Source: Acanthopleura granulata (taxonomy: Eukaryota; Mollusca; Polyplacophora; Chitonida; Chitonidae). From it: a stretch of 64,000 nucleotides of DNA. The stretch spans positions 1 to 64,000 of the forward strand of contig JABBOT010000083.1 of the NCBI GenBank assembly GCA_016165875.1, read 5' to 3'. The position numbers and the translations under genes are program-made. Of the stretch, positions 47,696-61,100 are shown one piece after another; the stretch's first letter is position 1, and each line of letters opens with the position of its first letter. The notes under the pieces were generated by a model, which made no database searches, had not been told where the DNA came from, and saw only the letters and a program-made list of their open reading frames with translations.

Positions 47696-49553
47696 CTGTA
47701 TAAGGGAAGACGGCATCTCCAATTGGAACCATAGGGAGATGATTTCAGTCTCTTCCACACCACAAGGAAAACACAGAAAAACAAAGAAAAACAAAGAAAA
47801 AACGTGAAATTCAAATGCCTTCACATTAGGAATGGAAAAATAAATACGTTGGTTCTACGTCATAGCCTACTGTTTAGTATGCAAATTTGCAGGGCCCATG
47901 ATGCGGAAAAGGGCTTTATAAGCCCTGTATAGAGGAAGACGGCATCTCAAATTGGAACCATAGAGAGATGATTTCAGCCTCCTCCACGCCACAAGAAAAA
48001 CACAGAAAAACAAAGAAGAAAAACAAAGAAAAATCGTGAAATTCAATAGATTTCACATGAGGAAAGGAAGAATAAATACGTTGGTTCTACGTCATAGCCT
48101 ACAGTTTAGTATGCAAATTTGCAGGGCCCATGATGCGGAAAAGGGCTTTATAAGCCCTGTATAAAGGAAGACGGCCCCTCAAATTCGAAGCATAGAGAGA
48201 TGATTTTAGTCTCTTTCACACCACAAAAAATACACAGAAAAACAAAGAAAAAAAACAAAGAAAAAAGGTGAAATTCAAATGCCTTCACATGAGGAAAGGA
48301 AGATTAAATACGTTGGTTCTACGTCATAGCCCACAGTTTAGTATGCAAATTCGCAGGGCCCATGATGCGGAAAAGGGCTTTATAGGCTTTGTATAAAGGA
48401 AGACGGCACCTCAAATTGGAACCATAGAGAGATGAGTTCAGTCTCTTCCACACCACAAGAAAAACACAGAAAAACAAAGAAAAAAAAACAAAGAAAAAAT
48501 GTGAAATTCAAATGCCTTCACATGAGGAAAGGAAAAATAAATACGTTGGTTCTACGTCATAGCCTACAGTTTAGTATGCAAATTTGCAGGGCCCATGATG
48601 CGGAAAAGGGCTTTATAGGCCCTGTATAAAGGAAGACGGCACTTCCAATTCGAACCATAGAGAGGTGATTTCAGTCTCTTCCACACCACAAGAAAAACAC
48701 AGAAAAACAAAGAAAAAAAACAAAGAAAAATCGAGAAATTCAAATGTCTTCACATAAGAAAGGAAAAATAAATACGTTGGTTCTACGTCATAGCCTACAG
48801 TTTAGTATGCAAATTTGCAGGGCCCATGATGCGGAAAAGGGCTTTATAGGCCCTGTATAAAGGAAGACGGCACTTCCAATTCAAACCATAGAGAGGTGAT
48901 TTCAGTCTCTTCCACACCACAAGAAAAACACAGAAAAACAAAGAAAAAAAACAAAGAAAAACAAAGAAAAAGCGTGAAATTCAAATGCCTTCACATGAGT
49001 AAAAAAAAAATAAATACGTTGGTTCTACGTCATAGCCTACAGTTTAGTATGCAAATTTGCAGGGCCCATGATGCGGAAAAGGGCTTTATAGGCCCTGTAT
49101 AAAGGAAGACGGCATCTCAAATTCGAAGCATAGAGAGATGATTTCAGTCTCTTCCATACCACAAGAAAAACAAACAAAAAAAAAGAAAAAATGTAAAATT
49201 AAAATGCCTTCACATGAGGAAAGTAAAAATAAATACGTTGGTTCTACGTCATAGCCTACAGTTTAGTATGCAAATTTGCAGGGCCCATGATGCGGAAAAG
49301 GGCTTTATAAGCCCTGTATAAAGGAAGACGGCCTCTCAAATTCGAAGCATAGAGAGATGAGTTCAGTCTCTTCCACATGACAAGAAAAACAAAAAAACAA
49401 AGAAAAAAAACAAAGAAACACAAAGAAAAAACGTGAAATTCAAATGCCTTCAAATGAGGAAATGCAGAATAATTACGTTGGTTCTACGTCATAGCCTACA
49501 GTTTAGTATGCAAATTTGCAGGGCCCATGATGCGGAAAAGGGCTTTATAGGCC
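47696..49553 (+). repeat. 8-monomer segment duplicated at 2.57-kb offset, copy 1
   Basis: Lengths are 229, 232, 232, 233, 231, 242, 219 and 240. Markers in order are CTCCAATTGG with TCACATTAGGAATGG, a GCCTCCTCC copy, GACGGCCCCTC with TGATTTTAGTC, a GAGTTCAGTC copy, ATCGAGAAATTC with AAATGTCTTCAC, a GAGTAAAAAAAA copy, an AAATGTAAAATT copy, and CACATGACAAG with AAATGCAGAATAATTACG. Confidence 0.82.
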
Positions 49554-50254
49554 CTGTATAAAGGAAGACGGCATCTCAAATTGGAACCATAGAGGGATGA
49601 TTTCAGTCTCTTCCACACCACAAGAAGAACACAGAAAAACAAAGAAAAAAAACAAAGAAAAGAGGTGAAATTCAAATGCCTTCACATAAGAAAGGAAAAA
49701 TAAATACGTTGGTTCTACGTCATAGCCTACAGTTTAGTATGCAAATGTGCAGGGCCCATGATGCGGAAAAGGGCTTTATAAGCCCTGTATAAAGGAAGAC
49801 GGCATCTCAAATTGGAACCATAGAGAGATGAGTTCGGTCTCTTCCACACCAGAACAAAAACACATAAAAACAAAGACGAAAAACACAGAAAAACAAAGAA
49901 AAAACGTGAAATTCAAATGCCTTCACATGAGTAAAGGAAGAATATATACGTTGGTTCTACGTCATAGCCTACAGTTTAGTATGCAAATTTGCAGGGCCCA
50001 TGATGCGGAAAAGGGCTTTATAAGCCCTGTATAAAGGAAGACGGCATCTCAAATTCAAAGCATAGAGAGATGATTTCAGTCTCTTCCACACCACAAGAAA
50101 AACACAGAAAAACAAAGAAAAAAAAGAAAAAATGTGAAATTCAAATGCCTTAACATGATCAAAGGAAAAAAAAATACGTTGGTTCTAAGTCATAGGCTAC
50201 AGTTTAGTATGCAAATTTGCAGGGCCCATGATGCGGAAAAGGGCTTTATAGGCC
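49554..50254 (+). repeat. Trimer related to 53756-54456
   Basis: The lengths 231, 242 and 228 recur 4202 bp downstream. Markers are AAAAGAGGTG with AAATGTGCAGG, CACATAAAAACAAAGACG with AGAATATATACG, and AAAAAGAAAAAATGTG with CTTAACATGATC and GGAAAAAAAAATACG. The same types also appear at 56748-57448 and 61015-61484. Confidence 0.83.
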
Positions 50255-52366
50255 CTGTATAAAGGAAGACGGCATCTCCAATTGGAACCATAGAGAGATG
50301 ATTTCAGTCTCTTCCACACCACAAGGAAAACACAGAAAAACAAAGAAAAACAAAGAAAAAACGTGAAATTCAAATGCCTTCACATTAGGAATGGAAAAAT
50401 AAATACGTTGGTTCTACGTCATAGCCTACTGTTTAGTATGCAAATTTGCAGGGCCCATGATGCGGAAAAGGGCTTTATAAGCCCTGTATAGAGGAAGACG
50501 GCATCTCAAATTGGAACCATAGAGAGATGATTTCAGCCTCCTCCACGCCACAAGAAAAACACAGAAAAACAAAGAAAAAAAACAAAGAAAAACAAAGAAA
50601 AATCGCGAAATTCAAATGCCTTCACATGATCAAAGGAAAAATAAATACGTTGGTTCTACGTCATAGCCTACAGTTTAGTATGCAAATTTGCAGGGCCCAT
50701 GATGCGGAAAAGGGCTTTATAAGCCCTGTATAAAGGAAGACGGCCCCTCAAATTCGAAGCATAGAGAGATGATTTTAGTCTCTTTCACACCACAAGAAAA
50801 ACACAGAAAAACAAAGAAAAAAAACAAAGAAAAAAGGTGAAATTCAAATGCCTTCACATGAGGAAAGGAAGATTAAATACGTTGGTTCTACGTCATAGCC
50901 CACAGTTTAGTATGCAAATTCGCAGGGCCCATGATGCGGAAAAGGGCTTTATAGGCTTTGTATAAAGGAAGACGGCACCTCAAATTGGAACCATAGAGAG
51001 ATGAGTTCAGTCTCTTCCACACCACAAGAAAAACACAGAAAAACAAAGAAAAAAAAACAAAGAAAAAAGGTGAAATCCAAATGCCTTCACATGAGGAAAG
51101 GAAAAGTAAATACGTTGGTTCTACGTCATAGGCTACAGTTTAGTATGCAAATTTGCAGGGCCCATGATGCGGAAAAGGGCTTTATAGGCCCTGTATAAAG
51201 GAAGACGGCACTTCCAATTCGAACCATAGAGAGGTGATTTCAGTCTCTTCCACACCACAAGAAAAACACAGAAAAACAAAGAAAAAAAACAAAGAAAAAT
51301 CGAGAAATTCAAATGTCTTCACATAAGAAAGGAAAAATCAATACGTTGGTTCTACGTCATAGCCTACAGTTTAGTATGCAAATTTGCAGGGCCCATGATG
51401 CGGAAAAGGGCTTTATAGGCCCTGTATAAAGGAAGACGGCATCTCAAATTGGAACCATAGAGAGATGAGTTCAGTCTCTTCCACACCACAAGAAAAACAC
51501 AGAAAAACAAAGCAAAAAAAACAAAGAAAAACAAAGAAAAAACGTGAAATTCAAATGCCTTCACATGAGTAAAAAAAGAATAAATACGTTGGTTCTACGT
51601 CATAGCCTACAGTTTAGTATGCAAATTTGCAGGGCCCATGATGCGGAAAAGGGCTTTATAAGCCCTGTATAAAGGAAGACGGCATCTCAAATTCGAAGCA
51701 TAGAGAGATGATTTCAGTCTCTTCCACACCACAACAAAAACAAAGAAAAAAAAAAGAAAAAATGTAAAATTAAAATGCCTTCACATGAGGAAAGGAAAAA
51801 TAAATACGTTGGTTCTACGTCATAGCCTACAGTTTAGTATGCAAATTCGCAGGGCCCATGATGCGGAAAAGGGCTTTATAGGCCCTGTATAAAGGAAGAC
51901 GGCACCTCAAATTCGAAGCATAGAGAGATGAATTTAGTGTCCTCCACATCACAAGAAAAACACAGAAAAACAAAGAAAAAAAACAAAGAAAAACAAAGAA
52001 AAAATGTGAAATTCAAATGCCTTCACATGAGTAAAGGAAAAATAAATACGTTGGTTCTACGTCATAGCCTACAGTTTAGTATGCAAATTTGCAGGGCCCA
52101 TGATGCGGAAAAGGGCTTTATAAGCCCTGTATAAAGGAAGACGGCCTCTCAAATTCGAAGCATAGAGAGATGAGTTCAGTCTCTTCCACATGACAAGAAA
52201 AACAAAAAAACAAAGAAAAAAAACAAAGAAACACAAAGAAAAAACGTGAAATTCAAATGCCTTCAAATGAGGAAATGCAGAATAATTACGTTGGTTCTAC
52301 GTCATAGCCTACAGTTTAGTATGCAAATTTGCAGGGCCCATGATGCGGAAAAGGGCTTTATAGGCC
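50255..52366 (+). repeat. 8-monomer segment, copy 2, with one inserted monomer
   Basis: Lengths are 229, 242, 232, 233, 231, 243, 220, 242 and 240. The order follows 47696-49553 with two differences. The second monomer has a different middle (CGCGAAATTC and CATGATCAAAGG in place of the ATAGATTTC type) although its ends match. An extra 242-bp monomer at 51885 (GAATTTAGTGTCC) precedes the last one. Offsets step 2559, 2569, 2570, 2813. Confidence 0.82.
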
Positions 52367-54698
52367 CTGTATAAAGGAAGACGGCATCTCAAATTGGAAC
52401 CATACAGAGATGATTTCAGTCTCTTCCACACCACACGAAAAACACAGAAAAACAAAGAAAAATCGAGAAATTCAAATGTCTTCACATAAGAAAGGAAAAA
52501 TCAATACCTTGGTTCTACGTCATAGCCTACAGTTTAGTATGCAAATTTGCAGGGCCCATGATGCGGAAAAGGGCTTTATAGGCCCTGTATAAAGGAAGAC
52601 GGCATCTCAAATTGGAACCATAGAGAGATGAGTTCAGTCTCTTCCACACCACAACAAAAACACAGAAAAACAAAGAAAAAAAACAAAGAAAAAGGTGAAA
52701 TTCAAATGCATTCACATGAGGAAAGGAAAAATAAATAGGTTGATTCTGCCTCATAGCCTACAGTTTAGTATGCAAATTTGCAGGGCCCATGATGCGGAAA
52801 ATTGCTTTATAAGCCCTCTATAAAGGAAGACGGCATCTCAAATTGGAAGCATAGAGAGATGAGTTTAGTCTCTTCCACACCACAACAAAAACAAAAAAAA
52901 CAAAGAAAAAAAACAAAGAAACACAAAGAAAAAACGTGAAATTCAATAGATTTCACATGAGGAAAAGCAGAATAATTACGTTGGTTCTACGTCTTAGCCT
53001 ACAGTTTAGTATGCAAATTTGCAGGGCCCATGATGCGGAAAAGGCATTTATAAGCCCTGTATAAAGGAAGACGGCATCTCCAATTGGAACCATAGAGAGA
53101 TGATTTCAGTCTCCTCCACACCACAAGAAAAACAAAGAAAAAAAAAACAAAGAAAAACAAAGAAAAAACGTGAATTTAAAATGCCTTCACAAGAGGGAAG
53201 GAAAAATAAATACGTTGGTTCTACGTCATAGCCTACAGTTTAGTATGCAAATTTGCAGGGCCCATGATGCGGAAAAGGGCTTTATAGGCCCTGTATAAAG
53301 GAAGACGGCATCTTGAATTCCAACCATAGAGAGATGATTTCAAGTCTCTTCCACACCAGAAGAAAAACACAGGAAAACAAAGACAGAAAACAAAGAAAAA
53401 AGGTGAAATTCAAATGCATTCACATGAGGAAAGGAAAAATAAATACGTTGGTTCTACGTCATAGCCGACAGTTTAGTATGCAAATTTGCAGGGCCCATGA
53501 TGCGGAAAAGTTCTTTATAGGCACTGCATAAAGGAAGACGGCATCTCAAATTCGAACCATAGAGAGATGATTTCAGTCTAATTCCACACCACAACAAAAA
53601 CACACAAAAACAAAGAAGAAAAACAAAGAAAAAAGGTGAAATTCAAATGCCTTCACGTAAGAAAGGGAAAATCAATACGTTGGTTCTACGTCATAGCCTA
53701 CAGTTTAGTATGCAAATTTGCAGGGCCCATGATGCGGAAAAGGGCTTTATAGGCCCTGTATAAAGGAAGACGGCACCTCAAATTCGAAGCATAGAGAGAT
53801 GATTTCAGTCTCTTCCACACCACAAGAAAAACACAGAAAAACAAAGAAAAAAAACAAAGAAAAGAGGTGAAATTCAAATGCCTTCACATAAGAAAGGAAA
53901 AATAAATACGTTGGTTCTACGTCATAGCCTACAGTTTAGTATGCAAATGTGCAGGGCCCATGATGCGGAAAAGGGCTTTATAAGCAATGTATAAAGGAAG
54001 ACGGCATCTCAAATTGGAACCATAGAGAGATGAGTTCGGTCTCTTCCACACCACAACAAAAACACATAAAAACAAAGACGAAAAACACAGAAAAACAAAG
54101 AAAAAACGTGAAATTCAAATGCCTTCACATGAGTAAAGGAAGAATATATACGTTGGTTCTACGTCATAGCCTACAGTTTAGTATGCAAATTTGCAGGGCC
54201 CATGATGCGGAAAAGGGCTTTATAAGCCCTGTATAAAGGAAGACGGCATCTCAAATTCAAAGCATAGAGAGATGATTTCAGTCTCTTCCACACCACAAGA
54301 AAAACACAGAAAAACAAAGAAAAAAAAGAAAAAATCTGAAATTCAAATGCCTTAACATGATCAAAGGAAAAAAAAATACGTTGGTTCTACGTCATAGGCT
54401 ACAGTTTAGTATGCAAATTTGCAGGGCCCATGATGCGGAAAAGGGCTTTATAGGCCCTGTATAAAGGAAGACGGCATCTCAAATTGGAACCATAGAGAGA
54501 TGAGTTCAGTCTCTTCCACACCACAAGAAAAACACATAAAAACAAAGTAAAAAAATAAAGAAAAACAAAGAAAAATCGTGAAATTCAAATGCCTTAACAT
54601 GAGGAAAGGAAAAATAAATATGTTGGTTCTACGTCATAGCCTACAGTTTAGCATGCAAATTTGCAGGGCCCATGATGCGGAAAAGGGCTTTATAGGCC
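52367..54698 (+). repeat. Ten mixed monomers leading into the 3.5-kb units
   Basis: Lengths are 218, 231, 241, 234, 233, 232, 231, 242, 228 and 242. The third to sixth match 45594-46508. The seventh to ninth match 49554-50254. The tenth (54457) is the first half of the right-domain dimer. The boundary at 52816 is CTCTATAAA, which breaks the second dyad's loop. The copy at 52367 has only a short A-rich tract. Confidence 0.78.
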
Positions 54699-55645
54699 CT
54701 GTATAATGGAAGACGGCATCTCAAATTGGAACCATAGAGAGATGATTTCAGTCTCCTCCACACCGCAAGTAAAACACAGAAAAACAAAGAAAAAAAGGAA
54801 AGAAAAACAAAGAAAAATCGTGAAATTCAAATGCCTTCCCATGAGGAAAGGAAAAATAAATACGCTGGTTCTACGTCATAGGCTACAGTTAGTATGCAAA
54901 TTTGCAGGGCCCATGATGCGGAAAAGGGCTTTATAATCCCTGTATAAAGGAAGACGGCACTTCCAATTCGAACCATAGAGAGATGATTTCAGTCTCTTCC
55001 ACACCACAAGAAAAACACAGAAAAACAAAGATAAAAAACAAAGAAAAACAAAGAAAAAACGTGAAATTCAAATGCCTACACATGAGTAAAGGAAGAATAA
55101 ATACGTTGGTTCTACGTCATAGCCTACAGTTTAGTATGCAAATTTGCAGGGCCCATGATGCGGAAAAGGGCTTTATAGGCCCTGTATAAAAGAAGACGGC
55201 ACTTCCAATTCGAACCATAGAGAGATGATTTCAGTCTCTTCCACACCACAAGAAAAACACAGAAAAACAAAGAAAAAAAACAAAGAAAAACAAAGAAAAA
55301 ACGTGAAATTCAAATGCCTTCACATGAGTAAAGGAAGAATAAATAGGTTGGTTCTACGTCATAGCCTACAGTGTAGTATGCAAATTTGCAGGGCCCATGA
55401 TGCGGAAAAGGGCTTTATAGGCCCTGTATAAAAGAAGACGGCATCTCAAATTGGAACCATACAGAGATGATTTCAGTCTCTTCCACACCACAAGAAAAAC
55501 ACAGAAAAACAACAAAGAAAAATCGTGAAATTCAAATCCCTTCACATGAGGAAAGGAAGAATAAATACGTTGGCTCTACGTGATAGCCTATAGTTTAGTA
55601 TATAAATTTGCAGGGGCCATGATGCGGAAAAGGGCTTTATAAGCC

Positions 55646-56033
55646 CTGTATAAAGGAAGACGGCATCTCAAATTGGAACCATACAGAGATGATTTCAGTC
55701 TCCTTCACACCACAAGAAAAGCAAAGAAAAACAAGGAAAAAACGTTAATTTAAAATGCCTTCATGAGGAAATAAAAAATAAATACGTTGGTTCTACGTCA
55801 TAGCCTCTCAAATTCGAAGCATAGAGAGATGAGTTCAGTCTCTTCCACATGACAAGAAAAACAAAAAAACAAAAAAACAAAGAAAAAAAACAAAGAAACA
55901 CAAAGAAAAATAGTGAAATTCAAATGCCTTCAAATGAGGAAAAGCAGAATAATTACGTTGGTTCTACGTGATAGCCTACAGTTTAGTATGCAAATTTGCA
56001 GGGCCCATGATGCGGAAAAGGGCTTTATAAGCC
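55646..56033 (+). repeat. Out-of-register fused monomer pair (788-bp deletion)
   Basis: The first copy proceeds as 59125-59286 up to TACGTCATAGCC. At about 55806 it jumps to TCTCAAATTCGAAGC, which in copy 2 lies at about 60074, in the 60061 monomer. The removed 788 bp equals about 3.3 monomers, so monomer phase is broken and the octamer, palindrome and junction dyad of one copy are lost. GCCT is present at both ends of the deleted segment as possible microhomology. Confidence 0.88.
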
Positions 56034-57925
56034 CTGTATAAAGGAAGACGGCATCTCAAATTGGAACCATAGAGAGATAATTTCAGTCTCTTCCACACCA
56101 CAAGAAAAACAAAGAAAAACAAAGAAAAAAAAAGAAAAAAATGTAAAATTTAAATGCCTTCAAATGAGGAAAGGAAAAATAAATACGTTGGTTCTACGTC
56201 ATAGCCTACAGTTTAGTATGCAAATTCGCAGGGCCCATGATGCGGAAAAGGGCTTTATAGGCCCTGTATAAAGGAAGACGGCATCTCAAATTGGAACCAT
56301 AGAGAGATGATTTCAGCCTCCTCCACACCACAAGAAAAACACATAAAAACAAAGAAAAAAAACAAAGAAAAACAAAGAAAAATCGTGAAATTCAATAGAT
56401 TTCACATGAGGAAAGGAAGAATAAATACGTTGGTTCTACGTCATAGCCTACAGTTTAGTGAGCAAATTTGCAGGGTCCATGATGCGGAAAAGGGATTTAT
56501 AAGCCCTGTATAAAGGAAGACGGCCTCTCAAATTCGAAGCATAGAGAGATGATTTCAGTCTCTTCCACACCACAAGAAGAACACAGAAAAACAAAGTAAA
56601 AAAATAAAGAAAAACAGAGAAAAATCGTGAAATTCAAATGCCTTCACATGAGGAAAGGAAAAATAAATACGTTGGTTCTACGTCATAGCCTACAGTTTAG
56701 CATGCAAATTTGCAGGGCCCATGATGCGGAAAAGGGCTTTATAGGCCCTGTATAATGGAAGACGGCATCTCAAATTGGAACCATAGAGAGATGAGTTCGG
56801 TCTCTTCCACACCACAACAAAAACACATAAAAACAAAGAAGAAAAACACAGAAAAACAAAGAAAAAACGTGAAATTCAAATGCCTTCACATGAGTAAAGG
56901 AAGAATATATACGTTGGTTCTACGTCATAGCCTACAGTTTAGTATGCAAATTTGCAGGGCCCATGATGCGGAAAAGGCCTTTATAAGCCCTGTATAAAGG
57001 AAGACGGCATCTCAAATTCAAAGCATAGAGAGATGATTTCAGTCTCTTCCACACCACAAGAAAAACACAGAAAAACAAAGAAAAAAAAGAAAAAATGTGA
57101 AATTCAAATGCCTTAACATGATCAAAGGAAAAAAAAATACGTTGGTTCTACGTCATAGGCTACAGTTTAGTATGCAAATTTGCAAGGCCCATGATGCGGA
57201 AAAGGGCTTTATAAGCAATGTATAAAGGAAGACGGCATCTCAAATTGGAACCATAGAGGGATGATTTCAGTCTCTTCCACACCACAAGAAGAACACAGAA
57301 AAACAAAGAAAAAAAACAAAGAAAAGAGGTGAAATTCAAATGCCTTCACATAAGAAAGGAAAAATAAATACGTTGGTTCTACGTCATAGCCTACAGTTTA
57401 GTATGCAAATGTGCAGGGCCCATGATGCGGAAAAGGGCTTTATAAGCCCTGTATAAAGGAAGACGGCCTCTCAAATTGGAACCATAGAGAGATGAGTTCG
57501 GTCTCTTCCACACCACAACAAAAACACATAAAAACAAAGACGAAAAACACAGAAAAACAAAGAAAAAACGTGAAATTCAAATGCCTTCACATGAGTAAAG
57601 GAAGAATAAATACGTTGGTTCTACGTCATAGCCTACAGTTTAGTATGCAAATTTGCAGGGCCCATGATGCGGAAAAGGGCTTTATAGGCCCTGTATAAAG
57701 GAAGACGGCATCTCAAATTCGAAGCATAGAGAGATGATTTCAGTCTCTTCCACACCACAAGAAAACACAGAACAAAGAAAAACAAAGAAAAACAAAGAAA
57801 AAATGTGAAATTCAAATGCCTTCACATAAGGAAAGGAAAAATAAATACGTTGGTTCTACGTCATAGCCTACAGTTTAGTATGCAAATTTGCAGGGCCCAT
57901 GATGCGGAAAAGGGCTTTATAAGCA

Positions 57926-58177
57926 ATGTATAAAGGAAGACGGCATCTCAAATTGGAACCATAGAGAGATGATTTCAGTCTCTTCCACACCACAAGAAAA
58001 ACACATAAAAACAAAGTAAAAAAATAAAGAAAAACAAAGAAAAACAAAGAAAAATCGTGAAATTCAAATGCCTTAACATGAGGAAAGGAAAAATAAATAT
58101 GTTGGTTCTACGTCATAGCCTACAGTTTAGTATGCAAATTTGCAGGGCCCATGATGCGGAAAAGGGCTTTATAGGCC
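57926..58177 (+). repeat. Longest monomer, 252 bp, one extra 10-bp A-tract unit
   Basis: It is the same type as 61485-61726 (242 bp) and 54457-54698 (242 bp), with CACATAAAAACAAAG and TAAAAAAATAAAG. It carries one additional ACAAAGAAAA unit before ATCGTG. This shows directly that the tract changes in 10-bp steps. Confidence 0.9.
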
Positions 58178-61100
58178 CTGTATAATGGAAGACGGCATCT
58201 CAAATTGGAACCATAGAGAGATGATTTCAGTCTCCTCCACACCGCAAGTAAATCACAGAAAAACAAAGAAAAAAAGGAAAGAAAAACAAAGAAAAATCGT
58301 GAAATTCAAATGCCTTCCCATGAGGAAAGGAAAAATAAATACGCTGGTTCTACGTCATAGGCTACAGTTAGTATGCAAATTTGCAGGGCCCATGATGCGG
58401 AAAAGGGCTTTATAATCCCTGTATAAAGGAAGACGGCACTTCCAATTCGAACCATAGAGAGATGATTTCAGTCTCTTCCACACCACAAGAAAAACACAGA
58501 AAAACAAAGATAAAAAACAAAGAAAAACAAAGAAAAAACGTGAAATTCAAATGCCTACACATGAGTAAAGGAAGAATAAATACGTTGGTTCTACGTCATA
58601 GCCTACAGTTTAGTATGCAAATTTGCAGGGCCCATGATGCGGAAAAGGGCTTTATAGGCCCTGTATAAAAGAAGACGGCACTTCCAATTCGAACCATAGA
58701 GAGATGATTTCAGTCTCTTCCACACCACAAGAAAAACACAGAAAAACAAAGAAAAAAAACAAAGAAAAACAAAGAAAAAACGTGAAATTCAAATGCCTTC
58801 ACATGAGTAAAGGAAGAATAAATAGGTTGGTTCTACGTCATAGCCTACAGTTTAGTATGCAAATTTGCAGGGCCCATGATGCGGAAAAGGGCTTTATAGG
58901 CCCTGTATAAAAGAAGACGGCATCTCAAATTGGAACCATACAGAGATGATTTCAGTCTCTTCCACACCACAAGAAAAACACAGAAAAACAACAAAGAAAA
59001 ATCGTGAAATTCAAATCCCTTCACATGAGGAAAGGAAGAATAAATACGTTGGCTCTACGTGATAGCCTATAGTTTAGTATATAAATTTGCAGGGGCCATG
59101 ATGCGGAAAAGGGCTTTATAAGCCCTGTATAAAGGAAGACGGCATCTCAAATTGGAACCATACAGAGATGATTTCAGTCTCCTTCACACCACAAGAAAAG
59201 CAAAGAAAAACAAGGAAAAAACGTTAATTTAAAATGCCTTCATGAGGAAATAAAAAATAAATACGTTGGTTCTACGTCATAGCCTACAGTTTAGTATGCA
59301 AATTTGCAGGGCCCATGATGCGGAAAAGGGCTTTATAGGCCCTGTATAAAGGAAGACGGCATCTCGAATTGCAAAAATAGAGAGATGATTTCAAGTCTCT
59401 TCCACACCAGAAGAAAAACACAGGAAAACAAAGACAAAAAACACAGAAAAACAAAGAAAAAAGGTGAAATTCAAATGCATTCACATGAGGAAAGGAAAAA
59501 TAAATACGTTGGTTCTACGTCATAGCCTACAGTTTAGTATGCAAATTTGCAGGGCCCATGATGCGGAAAAGGGCTTTATAGGCACTGCATAAAGGAAGAC
59601 GGCATCTCAAATTGGAACCATACAGAGATGATTTCAGTCTCATTCCACACCACAACAAAAACACAGAAAAACAAAGAAGAAAAACATAGAAAAAAGGTGA
59701 AATTCAAATGCCTTCACATGAGGAAAAGCAGAATAATTACGTTGGTTCTACGTCTTAGCCTACAGTTTAGTATGCAAATTTGCAGGGTCCATGATGCGGA
59801 AAATGGCTTTATAGGCCCTGTATAAAGGAAGACGGCATCTCAAATTCGAAGCATAGAGAGATGATTTCAGTCTCTTCCACACCACAAGAAAAACACAGAA
59901 AAACAAAGAAAAAAAAACAAAGAAAAACAAAGAAAAAATATAAAATTAAAATGCCTTCAAATGAGGAAAGGAAAAATAAATACGTTGGTTCTACGTCATA
60001 GCCAACAGTTTAGTGTGCAAATTTACAGGGCCCATGATGCGGAAAAGGGCTTTATAAGCCCTGTATAAAGGAAGACGGCCTCTCAAATTCGAAGCATAGA
60101 GAGATGAGTTCAGTCTCTTCCACATGACAAGAAAAACAAAAAAACAAAGAAAAAAAACAAAGAAACACAAAGAAAAATAGTGAAATTCAAATGCCTTCAA
60201 ATGAGGAAAAGCAGAATAATTACGTTGGTTCTACGTGATAGCCTACAGTTTAGTATGCAAATTTGCAGGGCCCATGATGCGGAAAAGGGCTTTATAAGCC
60301 CTGTATAAAGGAAGACGGCATCTCAAATTGGAACCATAGAGAGATAATTTCAGTCTCTTCCACACCACAAGAAAAACAAAGAAAAACAAAGAAAAAAAAA
60401 GAAAAAAATGTAAAATTTAAATGCCTTCACATGAGGAAAGGAAAAATAAATACGTTGGTTCTACGTCATAGCCTACAGTTTAGTATGCAAATTCGCAGGG
60501 CCCATGATGCGGAAAAGGGCTTTATAGGCCCTGTATAAAGGAAGACGGCATCTCAAATTGGAACCATAGAGAGATGATTTCAGCCTCCTCCACACCACAA
60601 GAAAAACACATAAAAACAAAGAAAAAAAACAAAGAAAAACAAAGAAAAATCGTGAAATTCAATAGATTTCACATGAGGAAAGGAAGAATAAATACGTTGG
60701 TTCTACGTCATAGCCAACAGTTTAGTGAGCAAATTTGCAGGGTCCATGATGCGGAAAAGGGATTTATAAGCCCTGTATAAAGGAAGACGGCCTCTCAAAT
60801 TCGAAGCATAGAGAGATGATTTCAGTCTCTTCCACACCACAAGAAGAACACAGAAAAACAAAGTAAAAAAATAAAGAAAAACAGAGAAAAATCGTGAAAT
60901 TCAAATGCCTTCACATGAGGAAAGGAAAAATAAATACGTTGGTTCTACGTCATAGCCTACAGTTTAGCATGCAAATTTGCAGGGCCCATGATGCGGAAAA
61001 GGGCTTTATAGGCCTTGTATAATGGAAGACGGCATCTCAAATTGGAACCATAGAGAGATGAGTTCGGTCTCTTCCACACCACAACAAAAACACATAAAAA

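Larger units (their letters stand above)
54699..58177 (+). repeat. ~3.5-kb higher-order unit, copy 1 (3479 bp)
   Basis: It starts with the ACGCTGGTTC copy shared with 37868. Lengths are 241, 242, 242, 222, a fused pair (388), 230, 242, 242, 242, 228, 231, 242, 235 and 252. Compared with copy 2 it lacks 788 bp at the fused pair and has three additional monomers (57218-57925, 708 bp) before its last one. Its last monomer is 10 bp longer than its partner. These differences sum to the observed offsets of 3479, 4267 and 3549 bp. Confidence 0.88.
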
